In this document: one piece after another, positions 41,432 through 49,599 of the stretch
Position numbering within the stretch: the first letter of the stretch is position 1
How the letters are laid out: every line of letters begins with the position of its first letter
Assembly: GCA_015055945.1 (NCBI GenBank)
Contig: SVHH01000008.1
Span: 1-54,663, forward strand
From: Clostridiales bacterium
GTDB taxonomy: Bacteria > Bacillota > Clostridia > Christensenellales > Borkfalkiaceae
Direction: 5' to 3'
Length of the DNA: 54,663 nucleotides
Translations under genes and position numbers: made by a program
The notes under the pieces: generated by a model
What the model was told of the DNA's origin: nothing
What the model saw: the letters and a program-made list of their open reading frames with translations, nothing else
The model's database searches: none

Positions 41432-43699
41432 ATGAACTCAACCAACACTTTAACTCAGTTATCGGAAGTCGCAACAAGAATTAAGGAGTTGCGCGAAATT
41501 ATTGGTTTCACCACTTCCCAAATGGCTGAAAAAACTGACGTAAACGAAGAGCAATACGTAGTTTACGAAAGCGGAAAGGTAGATATTCCTTTCTCTTTTA
41601 TACATAAATGCGCTTTGGCACTCGGCGTTGAAATGACCGAACTTTTGGAAGGTAGCACTGCTAAACTTTCAACCTACACCGTTACTAGAAAAGGTAAAGG
41701 TCAAGGCACTGCAAAAGAAGACGGCATCGATATTAAAAACCTTGCGCCTAAGTTTAAGGATAAACTTGCTGAACCTTACTGGGTAAAGTATGAATATTCT
41801 GCATCACAACAAAATAAGCCTATTCAACTTACCACTCACTCTGGTCAAGAATTCGACTTGGTTTTAAGCGGTAAGTTAAAAGTTCAAGTAGGCAACCACA
41901 CCGAAGTTTTAGAAGAAGGCGACAGCATCTATTATAATTCTTCAACCCCGCACGGTATGATTGCCGTTGACGGAAAGGACTGCGTTTTCTGTGCAGTAGT
42001 TATGTCTGGCGACAACACTGAAGAAACGGTTGTTAGAAAGAGCGTTATGGCGGCTAAAAAATCACAAAAACTCGTTTGTGAAAAATTCGTTGAGCCTACT
42101 GAAAACGAAAACGGCGAACTTATGAGCATCAAGTTCAAAAACACCGACACCTTTAACTTCGGTTTCGATATCGTTGACGGAATTGCTGATAAGTTCCCCG
42201 ATAAACTCGCGATGCTCCACCTTGACAAGTTCAAGAACGAACGCCGTTATACCTTTAAGGATATCAAACGCGCGTCTAACCAAGTTGCTAACTACTTCAC
42301 TTCACTTGGAATTAAGCGCGGCGACAAGGTTATGCTCGTTCTAAAGCGCCATTATCAGTTCTGGTTCTGCATGGTTGCGCTCCATAAACTCGGCGCTGTT
42401 GCAATCCCCGCAACCAACCAACTTAAAGAACACGACTTTGAATACAGATATAATTCTGCTGGTGTAAAAGCAATCGTTTGTACTGCTGACGGCGACACTT
42501 ACGAATTCGCTCAAAAAGCCGCTAAAAAGTGCCCTCAAGTAGACACTCTCGTTATGGTTGGCGGCGCTAAAGAAGGCTGGCGCGACTTCGATAAAGAATA
42601 CCCCTTATTCTCTGGTAAGTTCGACCGCCCCGCCGACGCATCTTGCGGTGAAGAAACTGCGCTTATGTTCTTTACTTCAGGCACTACTGGCAATCCCAAG
42701 ATGGCGGCTCACAAGCACACTTACGCTTTAGGGCATTTTGTAACCGCTAAATACTGGCACTGCTGCGAGCGCGACGGTTTGCACCTTACCATTTCCGATA
42801 CTGGTTGGGGTAAATCTTTGTGGGGTAAACTTTACGGTCAATGGCTTTGCGAAGGCGCTGTATTCGTTTACGACTTCGATAAGTTTGATGAAAACGATAT
42901 ACTCCCGATGTTCGCAAAATACAACATCACCACTTTCTGCGCTCCCCCTACTATGCTCCGCATGCTTATCCGTGGCGACCTTTCAAAATTCGACCTTTCT
43001 TCTATCCACCACATGACTACGGCTGGCGAAGCGCTTAACCCCGAAGTGTTTAATCAATTCAAAGCCGCAACCGGCTTAGAAATCATGGAAGGTTTTGGTC
43101 AAACTGAAACCACCCTTGCAATCGCTAACCTTTACGGCACTACGCCTAAAATCGGCGCTATGGGTAAGGCTAACCCGCAATACGACGTTGACATCGTTGA
43201 CCCCGACGGCAAGCCCGTTGCTCCTGGTGAAGTTGGCGAAATCGTTATCCATACCGAAAGTGAAGTTCCTTGCGGACTTTACAAAGAATACTATCTTGAC
43301 GGCGTTAGAACCAACGAAGCATGGCACGATGGTCTCTATCACACTGGCGACACCGCTTGGCGCGATGAAGACGGCTACTTCTGGTACGTTGGACGCGTTG
43401 ATGACGTAATCAAATCTTCAGGTTATCGTATTGGGCCGTTTGAAATCGAATCAGTAATAATGGAACTCCCCTACGTGTTAGAATGCGGCGTTTCAGCAGT
43501 ACCCGATGAAGTTCGTGGTCAAGTTGTAAAAGCAAGCATAGTTTTAACTAAAGGGACTGTTCCTTCAGAAGAACTCAAAAAAGAAATTCAAAAATACGTT
43601 AAAGACCACACCGCTCCTTACAAATACCCAAGAGTCGTTGTGTTCCGCGACGAATTGCCCAAGACCATCAGTGGTAAAATCCAAAGAAATAAATTATAA
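41432..43699 (+). CDS. HTH-cupin-acyl-CoA synthetase fusion
   Basis: A 755-residue three-part protein: an XRE-type HTH (about 10-65, RIKELREIIGFTTSQMAEKT), a small cupin (about 120-190, HSGQEFDLVLSGKLKVQVGN), and an AMP-forming acyl-CoA ligase (about 215-755). Ligase motifs: MFFTSGTTGNPKMAAHKHT near 411, GFGQTET near 554, YHTGDTAWRDEDGYFWYVGR, and the final K-T-I-S-G-K-I-Q-R-N-K with the adenylation lysine. It resembles medium-chain acyl/aryl-CoA synthetases; substrate unknown. ATG 41432 has GGAGG eight bases upstream. T-box control by an aminoacyl-tRNA suggests a carboxylic acid related to an amino acid (inference). Confidence 0.9.
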   Translation: MNSTNTLTQLSEVATRIKELREIIGFTTSQMAEKTDVNEEQYVVYESGKVDIPFSFIHKCALALGVEMTELLEGSTAKLSTYTVTRKGKGQGTAKEDGIDIKNLAPKFKDKLAEPYWVKYEYSASQQNKPIQLTTHSGQEFDLVLSGKLKVQVGNHTEVLEEGDSIYYNSSTPHGMIAVDGKDCVFCAVVMSGDNTEETVVRKSVMAAKKSQKLVCEKFVEPTENENGELMSIKFKNTDTFNFGFDIVDGIADKFPDKLAMLHLDKFKNERRYTFKDIKRASNQVANYFTSLGIKRGDKVMLVLKRHYQFWFCMVALHKLGAVAIPATNQLKEHDFEYRYNSAGVKAIVCTADGDTYEFAQKAAKKCPQVDTLVMVGGAKEGWRDFDKEYPLFSGKFDRPADASCGEETALMFFTSGTTGNPKMAAHKHTYALGHFVTAKYWHCCERDGLHLTISDTGWGKSLWGKLYGQWLCEGAVFVYDFDKFDENDILPMFAKYNITTFCAPPTMLRMLIRGDLSKFDLSSIHHMTTAGEALNPEVFNQFKAATGLEIMEGFGQTETTLAIANLYGTTPKIGAMGKANPQYDVDIVDPDGKPVAPGEVGEIVIHTESEVPCGLYKEYYLDGVRTNEAWHDGLYHTGDTAWRDEDGYFWYVGRVDDVIKSSGYRIGPFEIESVIMELPYVLECGVSAVPDEVRGQVVKASIVLTKGTVPSEELKKEIQKYVKDHTAPYKYPRVVVFRDELPKTISGKIQRNKL

Positions 43700-43707
43700 T
43701 AAATATT

Positions 43708-45144
43708 ATGAAAAAGACTTTCGTTACGAATATGCCCGACCACATAGGCGCATTTTTGAAAGCGAGCAAGTGTTTTTCTTCGCTTGGTATCAACATTACA
43801 AGGGTAAGTTACAACAAAGCGGTTGATTCTCATAAATTGTTTATAGAAGTAGACGGCGATATGCAAACTATTGAAAAGGCAAAAGAAAGCCTTGCTGAAA
43901 TCGGCTATCTTCAAAACGATGAAAGCAGCAACATCGTATTGTTGCAATTCCGCTTGCAAGACCACCCTGGTAGCGTTACCGCCGTTTTAGAACTCATAAG
44001 TAAGTTTAACTTTAATATTTCTTACATCAGTTCACAAGAAAACGGAACGGAATATCAACTGTTTAAGATGGGGTTGTTTGTTAACAGCCCCATAAGTTTA
44101 TCCAAATTCTTAGACCAAGCAAGAAAACTATGCGACGTGGACGTAATCGACTATAACCAAACCGAAAAAGTGTTTGATAACGGCATATTTTATAATTCAT
44201 ACGTAGACGCGCTTACGCGCCTTACAAATCTTTCCGAAGATAAAAAGCAATCACTTTTAGTAAACGTTAACCTTGCAATGCAAACGCTTGACGAACAAGG
44301 CTTATCCCCTTATAAAACCTTTGAAAGCATAAGTAAGTTTGCAGAACTTCTATCCGCGGCAAAAGGCGAAAACTTTAAGCCGAGAATTACACAGCATACT
44401 ATTACTGATAAAACTAAAATTACTTTAATAGAACCCGATTGCGGCAGCAATACCGCAATAATCGAAAGCGACGGGCAAAGAGTTTTTGTTGATTGCGGAT
44501 ATGCGTGCTATAAAAAGGAAATGCTTGCAATTATTAAAGAACTTGTTCCCGATTTTTCTACTAAAGAAGAAACGCTTTTAATAACCCATGCGGACGTTGA
44601 CCATTGTGGGCTTATCAATGAATTTGATAAAGTCGTCGTAAGCCAAAATTCCGCAAAGTGCTTAACTGCCGAAAGCGAAGGTGGCGCAAGCTTCCGTGAA
44701 CAAAACCACTTGCATTTACCGTACGTAAACATTTGTAAAACGCTTACCGAATACGCGCCTATATCAAAAGAAAAACTCGTTTCACCTTGGCGCGCACCTA
44801 TATCGAACGCGCCCATTGAACAAATAGGCTTTTATAGCGTAGGCGAACTCAACTTTGAAGTTTACGAAGGCAAAGGCGGGCATCTTCCTGGAGAAATTAT
44901 GCTTATTGATTTTGAACACCGCTTATCTTTTACTGGTGATGTTTTTATAAATTTAAACGACCTTACAGAAAAACAAGCGCAATATAATCAATACGCCCCG
45001 ATATTGATGACTTCAGTAGATACCGATGCAAAACTTTGCTCAAAAGAGCGCAACGCTCTATTGCAAAGACTGGGTGCGGGAGAATGGAGCATTTTTGGAG
45101 GACACGGGCAAAAGAAACTTTACCGCACGGTAAAAGAGAAATAA
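43708..45144 (+). CDS. Tandem ACT domains fused to a metallo-beta-lactamase fold
   Basis: A 478-residue protein eight bases after the ligase gene. Two ACT-like domains (about 1-70, TNMPDHIGAFLKASKCFSSL; about 72-150, QDHPGSVTAVLELISKFNFN) suggest amino-acid sensing. A middle helical part is followed by an MBL-type hydrolase fold from ~233: DCGSNTAIIESDGQRVFVDC, then THADVDHCG near 292-300, GGHLPGE, FTGDVF and a last G-G-H-G. The second His of the usual H-x-H-x-D-H is Asp here. A redox or hydrolase role controlled by an amino acid is plausible but not shown. Shares the T-box transcript. Confidence 0.8.
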   Translation: MKKTFVTNMPDHIGAFLKASKCFSSLGINITRVSYNKAVDSHKLFIEVDGDMQTIEKAKESLAEIGYLQNDESSNIVLLQFRLQDHPGSVTAVLELISKFNFNISYISSQENGTEYQLFKMGLFVNSPISLSKFLDQARKLCDVDVIDYNQTEKVFDNGIFYNSYVDALTRLTNLSEDKKQSLLVNVNLAMQTLDEQGLSPYKTFESISKFAELLSAAKGENFKPRITQHTITDKTKITLIEPDCGSNTAIIESDGQRVFVDCGYACYKKEMLAIIKELVPDFSTKEETLLITHADVDHCGLINEFDKVVVSQNSAKCLTAESEGGASFREQNHLHLPYVNICKTLTEYAPISKEKLVSPWRAPISNAPIEQIGFYSVGELNFEVYEGKGGHLPGEIMLIDFEHRLSFTGDVFINLNDLTEKQAQYNQYAPILMTSVDTDAKLCSKERNALLQRLGAGEWSIFGGHGQKKLYRTVKEK

Positions 45145-45150
45145 AAATTA

Positions 45151-45184
45151 AAACGGCTTTAGAAAATTCTACAGCCGTTTTTTT
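45151..45184 (+). terminator. Terminator of the T-box operon
   Basis: AAACGGCTTTAG pairs with CTACAGCCGTTT (one bulge), followed by a seven-T run. Confidence 0.88.
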
Positions 45185-45204
45185 ATAATTTTTTAAAAAA
45201 CCTA

Positions 45205-45233
45205 TTGAAATTACTAGCAAAAGCGTATATAAT
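45205..45233 (+). promoter_or_regulatory. Promoter for the nucleoside hydrolase
   Basis: TTGAAA, 17-base spacer, TATAAT. The -10 ends at 45233, and the ATG is at 45240, so the predicted start of RNA falls at or next to the start codon. Confidence 0.75.
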
Positions 45234-45239
45234 AAATGT

Positions 45240-46214
45240 ATGGAAAAATTTGATAAAAACATTTTTAGAGATACCACTAAGCCCGTAAAAGTTATAATCG
45301 ACACCGACCCCGGCGTTGACGATACCGCGTGCCTAATTTACGCTATGTTTGACGAGAACGTTGATATTAAACTTCTCACAACCGTTGCGGGCAACGTGGG
45401 TATTGACGTTTCAACCCGAAACCTTTTGCACGTTTTAGATCTTTTCAATAAAGATATACCCGTGGCGAAAGGCGCGGCAAGAGCGCTTCTTCGCGATAGC
45501 GAAACGGCTGAGTTTATACACCAAAAAAGCGGTATGGGCGGTTACACCCCACCCGAAGATTCTACGCGCAAACTTTTAGAAAAAGACGCAATAGAAGCCA
45601 TGTATGAAACCATTATGGCTGGCGACGGCGATATAAACGTAGTTGTTCTAGGTCCGCATACTAATATTGCGGGGCTTATCATCCGCCACCCCGACGTTAT
45701 ACCCAAAATTCCAAAGATAGCGTTTATGGGCGGCTCGCCTTACGGCAACCCCGATTACCCCGACCATATTTCTTTCAACATTTCTTCCGATCCCGAAGCG
45801 TTTAAGGTCGTACTTCTCAGCGGAATTCCCCTACTTATGTGCCCGTCTCATATGGGCAGAAGAAAGGCTCATTTAGATGAACAATTCGTTAATAGTTTAG
45901 AAAATATCAATGACGTAGGCAAATTTTTGTACACGATGTACTCTGAATACTGGGAACCTAGTTATTCCGATAAGCGCATTACTACCAACGATACTTGCAC
46001 CCTTCTTGCGCTTGTTTACCCCAAACTATTCGTTATGAAAAAGGTTGAAGCGGACGTAAACACTTGCTGCGAGCCTGGTAAAACGGATATTTGTTTTTGC
46101 GATAACGGCAAGATTGACTTCGTGCACGACGTTCACCGTGAAGATTTCTTAAAATTTTTAACGACCGAACTTAACGATAGTGATTTAGCATCCATTAAAA
46201 TTAAAAGCAAATAA
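45240..46214 (+). CDS. Inosine-uridine-preferring nucleoside hydrolase family
   Basis: Cleaves the N-glycosidic bond of ribonucleosides. 324 residues. The calcium-binding signature IIDTDPGVDDTACLIYA is at ~19-35; other family blocks are TTVAGNVGIDVSTRN, VVLGPHTNIAGLI and AFMGGSPYGNPDYPDHISFN (active-site region). The expected late His/Asp region is seen as TTNDTCTLLAL. No ribosome site precedes the ATG and no other start lies before the conserved part, consistent with a leaderless message. Confidence 0.92.
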   Translation: MEKFDKNIFRDTTKPVKVIIDTDPGVDDTACLIYAMFDENVDIKLLTTVAGNVGIDVSTRNLLHVLDLFNKDIPVAKGAARALLRDSETAEFIHQKSGMGGYTPPEDSTRKLLEKDAIEAMYETIMAGDGDINVVVLGPHTNIAGLIIRHPDVIPKIPKIAFMGGSPYGNPDYPDHISFNISSDPEAFKVVLLSGIPLLMCPSHMGRRKAHLDEQFVNSLENINDVGKFLYTMYSEYWEPSYSDKRITTNDTCTLLALVYPKLFVMKKVEADVNTCCEPGKTDICFCDNGKIDFVHDVHREDFLKFLTTELNDSDLASIKIKSK

Positions 46215-46247
46215 AAAAACACCCCTTCAAACAAGGGGTGTTTTTTT
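46213..46247. terminator. Bidirectional terminator
   Basis: AAACACCCCTT pairs with AAGGGGTGTTT around CAAAC, with A- and T-runs on both sides, between convergent genes. It includes the last base pairs next to the GltS-like stop. Confidence 0.92.
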
Positions 46248-47637
46248 ACGCTTTAATTTTTTTAGGTTTTTTCTTATAAAGAATAAACACATTAAATACT
46301 ATGAACATAACTAGAGCAATTGCTAGCACTATAAGAGATTGAGTTAAACCTTGCGGAGCAAACCCTACAAGCAATAACAACGGAAAACCAAAAATCATTG
46401 CGGGAACAGTTTGCATTACTAAATTACTTGATGCTGGTGTTTCAAAAAGCGGGTCAACTTCACGAAGCAGTATTACGCCCGTACTTGCCGTACCCGTGAG
46501 CATGCCAAATAGTGATGCCAACGCTTCATAAGTGTATTCAGGATAAACCCTTTTACACATAAAATTAAGATAAATTATGGTTACAGCAGTGCCTACGATT
46601 GCAAGCAAAATCAACGGCAACCACAATCCTTTTAACGCGTCAAAATCAATAGCAGCAATACCTGACAAAATCATCAAGTCGAACACAAAACCTGAAATAC
46701 GGTTAAGCATATAATCGTTTGTATAGTCATGCGTCATAACCTTAATTTTTTGCAAGCCTTTCATAATTGCCTTTACAAGCAAAGCAAACAAAACTCCAAA
46801 AAGGAAGTTAAATCCCCAAATAAGAGGCTTGACCGTATTTATACCAAAATTTCCAAGCACGCCTAAATCTAAAACCCTACTTACTCCCGCCATAAATAGA
46901 TAGCACGCAAAGTAAGTAACTACTATAATCGCAACGTTCATAGTCAACCTATCAACCGATTCCGATAACGGAATATCTTTAGGGTTGGGAATATCTTGTG
47001 AAATTTGGTGTCCAAGTCCATCTTTTCCGCTTACGTCACGAAGTTTTCCTTTCTTTTTTAATACGTTAAGCCAAACAACGCCTACGATACACGCAACCAA
47101 AAAACCTATCGCGGCAATTGCTAAACCAAAACTTCTTCCGCCAGCGAATCCGTACCCTTCAAACACACCGCCGAAGTTATACGCTTGCCCAGGGCCTTGA
47201 CCAAAACCGAGCATCATTAAAAGCCCAGTTGCGGGAATAACGTTGGACATAACTAAAGATAAAAGTATAGTTATTACAAGCCCTATAATACCTTGAATAA
47301 GATAAGTGGAAACTACGGTTGCGCCAGTTTTTACAACTACTAAAGTAGATTTTTTATCCTTTGCCTTCTGCCCTTTTTTAAAAGTCAAAGCAATGAACCC
47401 AAGCGCTAAACAATGGTATGTTACCGACTCCATAAATCCGTTATCAATAAAGTTTTCAAATTCGGGAATAAACTTCAAAACGAGTATGATAACACCACCA
47501 AGCACGGCACTTGGCAATAACGATTTATTAACGAACGGAACTTTACGCCTTAAAGTGTTGCCTAATAGCATTGCACTAAAAAGTATTCCACATTGAATTA
47601 TAAACTCCCAAAAAGAGTAACTACTAGTATTTATCAA
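46246..47637 (-). CDS. GltS-like sodium/glutamate symporter
   Basis: A 463-residue membrane protein of the ESS (GltS) family with about 10-12 membrane segments. Family marks: MLGFGQGPGQAYNFGGVFEG around 152-171, and the repeat-related SLFGMLTGTASTGVILLREV near 378-397 followed by D-P-L-F. It transports glutamate or a related acid with sodium (family knowledge). Its start overlaps the acyltransferase stop by four bases. Confidence 0.88.
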   Translation of the reverse strand: MINTSSYSFWEFIIQCGILFSAMLLGNTLRRKVPFVNKSLLPSAVLGGVIILVLKFIPEFENFIDNGFMESVTYHCLALGFIALTFKKGQKAKDKKSTLVVVKTGATVVSTYLIQGIIGLVITILLSLVMSNVIPATGLLMMLGFGQGPGQAYNFGGVFEGYGFAGGRSFGLAIAAIGFLVACIVGVVWLNVLKKKGKLRDVSGKDGLGHQISQDIPNPKDIPLSESVDRLTMNVAIIVVTYFACYLFMAGVSRVLDLGVLGNFGINTVKPLIWGFNFLFGVLFALLVKAIMKGLQKIKVMTHDYTNDYMLNRISGFVFDLMILSGIAAIDFDALKGLWLPLILLAIVGTAVTIIYLNFMCKRVYPEYTYEALASLFGMLTGTASTGVILLREVDPLFETPASSNLVMQTVPAMIFGFPLLLLVGFAPQGLTQSLIVLAIALVMFIVFNVFILYKKKPKKIKA

Positions 47638-48812
47638 CTTGTCGCCTCCGTGATAAATTCATATAAATGCAAGTATTTTACGGAGTTAAAACGCTTACTA
47701 CCTTTAAGTTGTAAAGTCTTTCCATCTGGAAGATAAAAGTTAATTTTTCGTTTACCCAAGATGGTAACGCCGTAAAGGTCTTCAAACTTTAAGTCGAATA
47801 ATTCTCCGTTTTTCAACCTAATTTTTACTCCATAATTACTTGCAATGATTTCTGCACGACCTAAGTCGTGTCGTTTTTTATCGTAAATAATTCTTGCTTT
47901 TAGTTTTTTGTCTGCAAACAAATCTTCTTGGTACATGGCTGCATATTCTTTAAGCAACACTCTTTGAGCGTCAAACCACTCTTTAACCGTGCCACCAAGT
48001 ACCTGACCGTTAATCGGTTTCAATTTTAAATCTTCTGTATATTCTACGGACAAATCACAGTTTTTGCACAAAAGTTTTTCTTTTTTAGAGTAAAGCGTAT
48101 TAAAACTTTTACATTTAGGGCAGTAATAAAGCGCCCTTTCTAAATATTCTGCACGAACCCTACTTTTAAACTTTATACCTAAATCATAATCATTAGACAC
48201 TACTTTTTCAAGAATAATTGCATAAAGTTCTTCTACGGTCATCTTTTCTATTTGTTGTGCGGATAAAACTTTAACAACACCACAAGTAATCTTTCCACGT
48301 CTAACGCCCCTTCCCCAACGCGGGTCAGCGCCGTAACCACCTTTTAAATTGTACAAAACAAGTGGAACTTTAGCCATTTTGGCAAGTTTTGCAGTAGAAA
48401 TATCAATTTCCCACGTTCCGCCCGAAAGTGTTCGATTTCCTTCGGGAAAAACTGCAACCGTGCCGCCTTCTCTCAAAACTTTTAGAGTGTTTTTTATCGT
48501 CAAAAGATCACTCTTGGACTTTGATTTAGGAATGGGTGCAACAAGCCATTTTATTATTGACGAAATTATAGGTATTGTAAATAAATCATCACTTGCAATA
48601 AAGTATATTGGGCGCGAAAATGAAGATGCAAGCATAAACGGGTCTAAAGTAGTTAAATGATTACACATTATAAGTGCGCCTTGTGGCACGTTTTTTTCAT
48701 AATTATCCACTTTTAAGTTATACCTTAAACGAAAATAAAGTTTAAAAATCGGCTTTAGCAACTTACATATAACGCGATGGCGTGTTTTGGTCCATTTTTT
48801 GTTCTTTCTCAT
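47634..48812 (-). CDS. PlsC-like acyltransferase with zinc ribbon
   Basis: A 392-residue protein. The acyltransferase domain shows the N-H-L-T-T-L-D version of the H-x4-D motif (MCNHLTTLDPFMLA near 50-63) and AVFPEGNRTLSGG near 120. A treble-Cys zinc ribbon follows (YYCPKCKSFN ... LLCKNCDLSVEY, ~236-265), then a PH-like C-terminal domain. Predicted to acylate lysophosphatidate or a similar acceptor at the membrane; the extra C-terminal parts are unusual for PlsC. Translationally coupled to the GltS-like gene. Confidence 0.85.
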   Translation of the reverse strand: MRKNKKWTKTRHRVICKLLKPIFKLYFRLRYNLKVDNYEKNVPQGALIMCNHLTTLDPFMLASSFSRPIYFIASDDLFTIPIISSIIKWLVAPIPKSKSKSDLLTIKNTLKVLREGGTVAVFPEGNRTLSGGTWEIDISTAKLAKMAKVPLVLYNLKGGYGADPRWGRGVRRGKITCGVVKVLSAQQIEKMTVEELYAIILEKVVSNDYDLGIKFKSRVRAEYLERALYYCPKCKSFNTLYSKKEKLLCKNCDLSVEYTEDLKLKPINGQVLGGTVKEWFDAQRVLLKEYAAMYQEDLFADKKLKARIIYDKKRHDLGRAEIIASNYGVKIRLKNGELFDLKFEDLYGVTILGKRKINFYLPDGKTLQLKGSKRFNSVKYLHLYEFITEATS

Positions 48813-48909
48813 TTTCTCTTTAATATATTTTAACTGTTTATCTTGAGCAAAATTACAGTTAAAAGTACGAATTTTGTAATTATAATTACATTATTATCAA
48901 TCAATTTAA

Positions 48910-48945
48910 CTATTCCGTTTATTGAACGGAATAGGGCGCGCCCTA
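48910..48945. promoter_or_regulatory. Overlapping palindromes between plsC-like gene and dut
   Basis: CTATTCCGTT-TATTG-AACGGAATAG (48910-48934) runs into the perfect 14-base palindrome TAGGGCGCGCCCTA (48932-48945). The GC-rich block is striking in an AT-rich gap. It is placed between two divergent genes, about 40 bases upstream of the dut -35 box. Possible operator. Confidence 0.55.
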
Positions 48946-48983
48946 GCAGTTTTTATCACTTTTTAGGCAAACTAGTAAATTTC

Positions 48984-49012
48984 TTGCAAAATAACTATAC
49001 TTTTGATATAAT
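48984..49012 (+). promoter_or_regulatory. Promoter for dut
   Basis: TTGCAA, 17-base spacer, TATAAT, about 60 bases before the ATG. Confidence 0.65.
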
Positions 49013-49073
49013 AATGTTGTCTAAATATATTTTATTTTTTAAAAATTTAAAAAAACTTTAAAAAGGAATAAAT

Positions 49074-49550
49074 ATGAAAAAAATAGCACAATTTTTTAAG
49101 GTTAGCAAAGATGAATTTATAAAGTCGGCACAAGGCGTTGACTATGAAAATATACTTCTCCCCAAGCGTGCAACGGCTGGAAGTGCGGGTTACGACTTTT
49201 TCTCTCCCACAGAAGTTTCCCTTTCCCCTGGTGAAACGGTCAAAATACCCACGGGTATCCGTGTTAAGATTGATGAAGGTTGGGTGCTAAAGATTTACCC
49301 GCGTTCAAGCCTTGGTTTTAAGTACCGTCTATCCCTTGATAACACGGTTGGCATTATTGACAGCGACTACTATTTTGCTGATAATGAAGGGCATATTTTT
49401 ATAAAAATGACCAACTGTGGAAATAAAGATTTGCTCATAGAAAAAGGCAAGGCTTTTGCGCAAGGTATTTTCTTAGAATATGGAATTACCGTTGACGACG
49501 ACTGCACCACTTTGCGTACTGGTGGAATAGGCAGCACGGATAAAAAATAA
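49074..49550 (+). CDS. dut: dUTP diphosphatase
   Basis: Hydrolyses dUTP to dUMP, keeping uracil out of DNA. 158 residues. Motifs of the trimeric family: KRATAGSAGYDFFSPTE (1), YPRSSLGFKYRLSLDNTVGI (2-3 region) with I-D-S-D-Y-Y, GKAFAQGIFLEY (4), and the C-terminal P-loop-like RTGGIGSTDK (5). The start has AAGGA seven bases upstream. A ~30-residue N-terminal stretch precedes motif 1. Confidence 0.95.
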   Translation: MKKIAQFFKVSKDEFIKSAQGVDYENILLPKRATAGSAGYDFFSPTEVSLSPGETVKIPTGIRVKIDEGWVLKIYPRSSLGFKYRLSLDNTVGIIDSDYYFADNEGHIFIKMTNCGNKDLLIEKGKAFAQGIFLEYGITVDDDCTTLRTGGIGSTDKK

Positions 49551-49564
49551 AGATTTAAAATAAT

Positions 49565-49595
49565 AAAACCGCAAACTATTTAGTTTGCGGTTTTT
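49565..49595. terminator. Bidirectional terminator between dut and ABC exporter
   Basis: AAAACCGCAAACTA pairs with TAGTTTGCGGTTTT around a two-base centre, followed by TCTTTTT. Confidence 0.9.
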
Positions 49596-49599
49596 CTTT

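Noticed and set aside
41432-43699. HTH-cupin-ligase as an artificial join of two genes by a missing stop
   Set aside because: The frame is continuous with a good start, linkers are smooth, and there is no internal ribosome site ahead of the ligase part.
43618-43965. Minus-strand frame of 115 codons at the ligase/ACT-MBL junction
   Set aside because: Antisense across two well-supported genes; no family pattern.
48843-49061. Plus-strand frame of 72 codons upstream of dut
   Set aside because: It runs through the palindromes and the dut promoter, has no ribosome site, and its product is low complexity.
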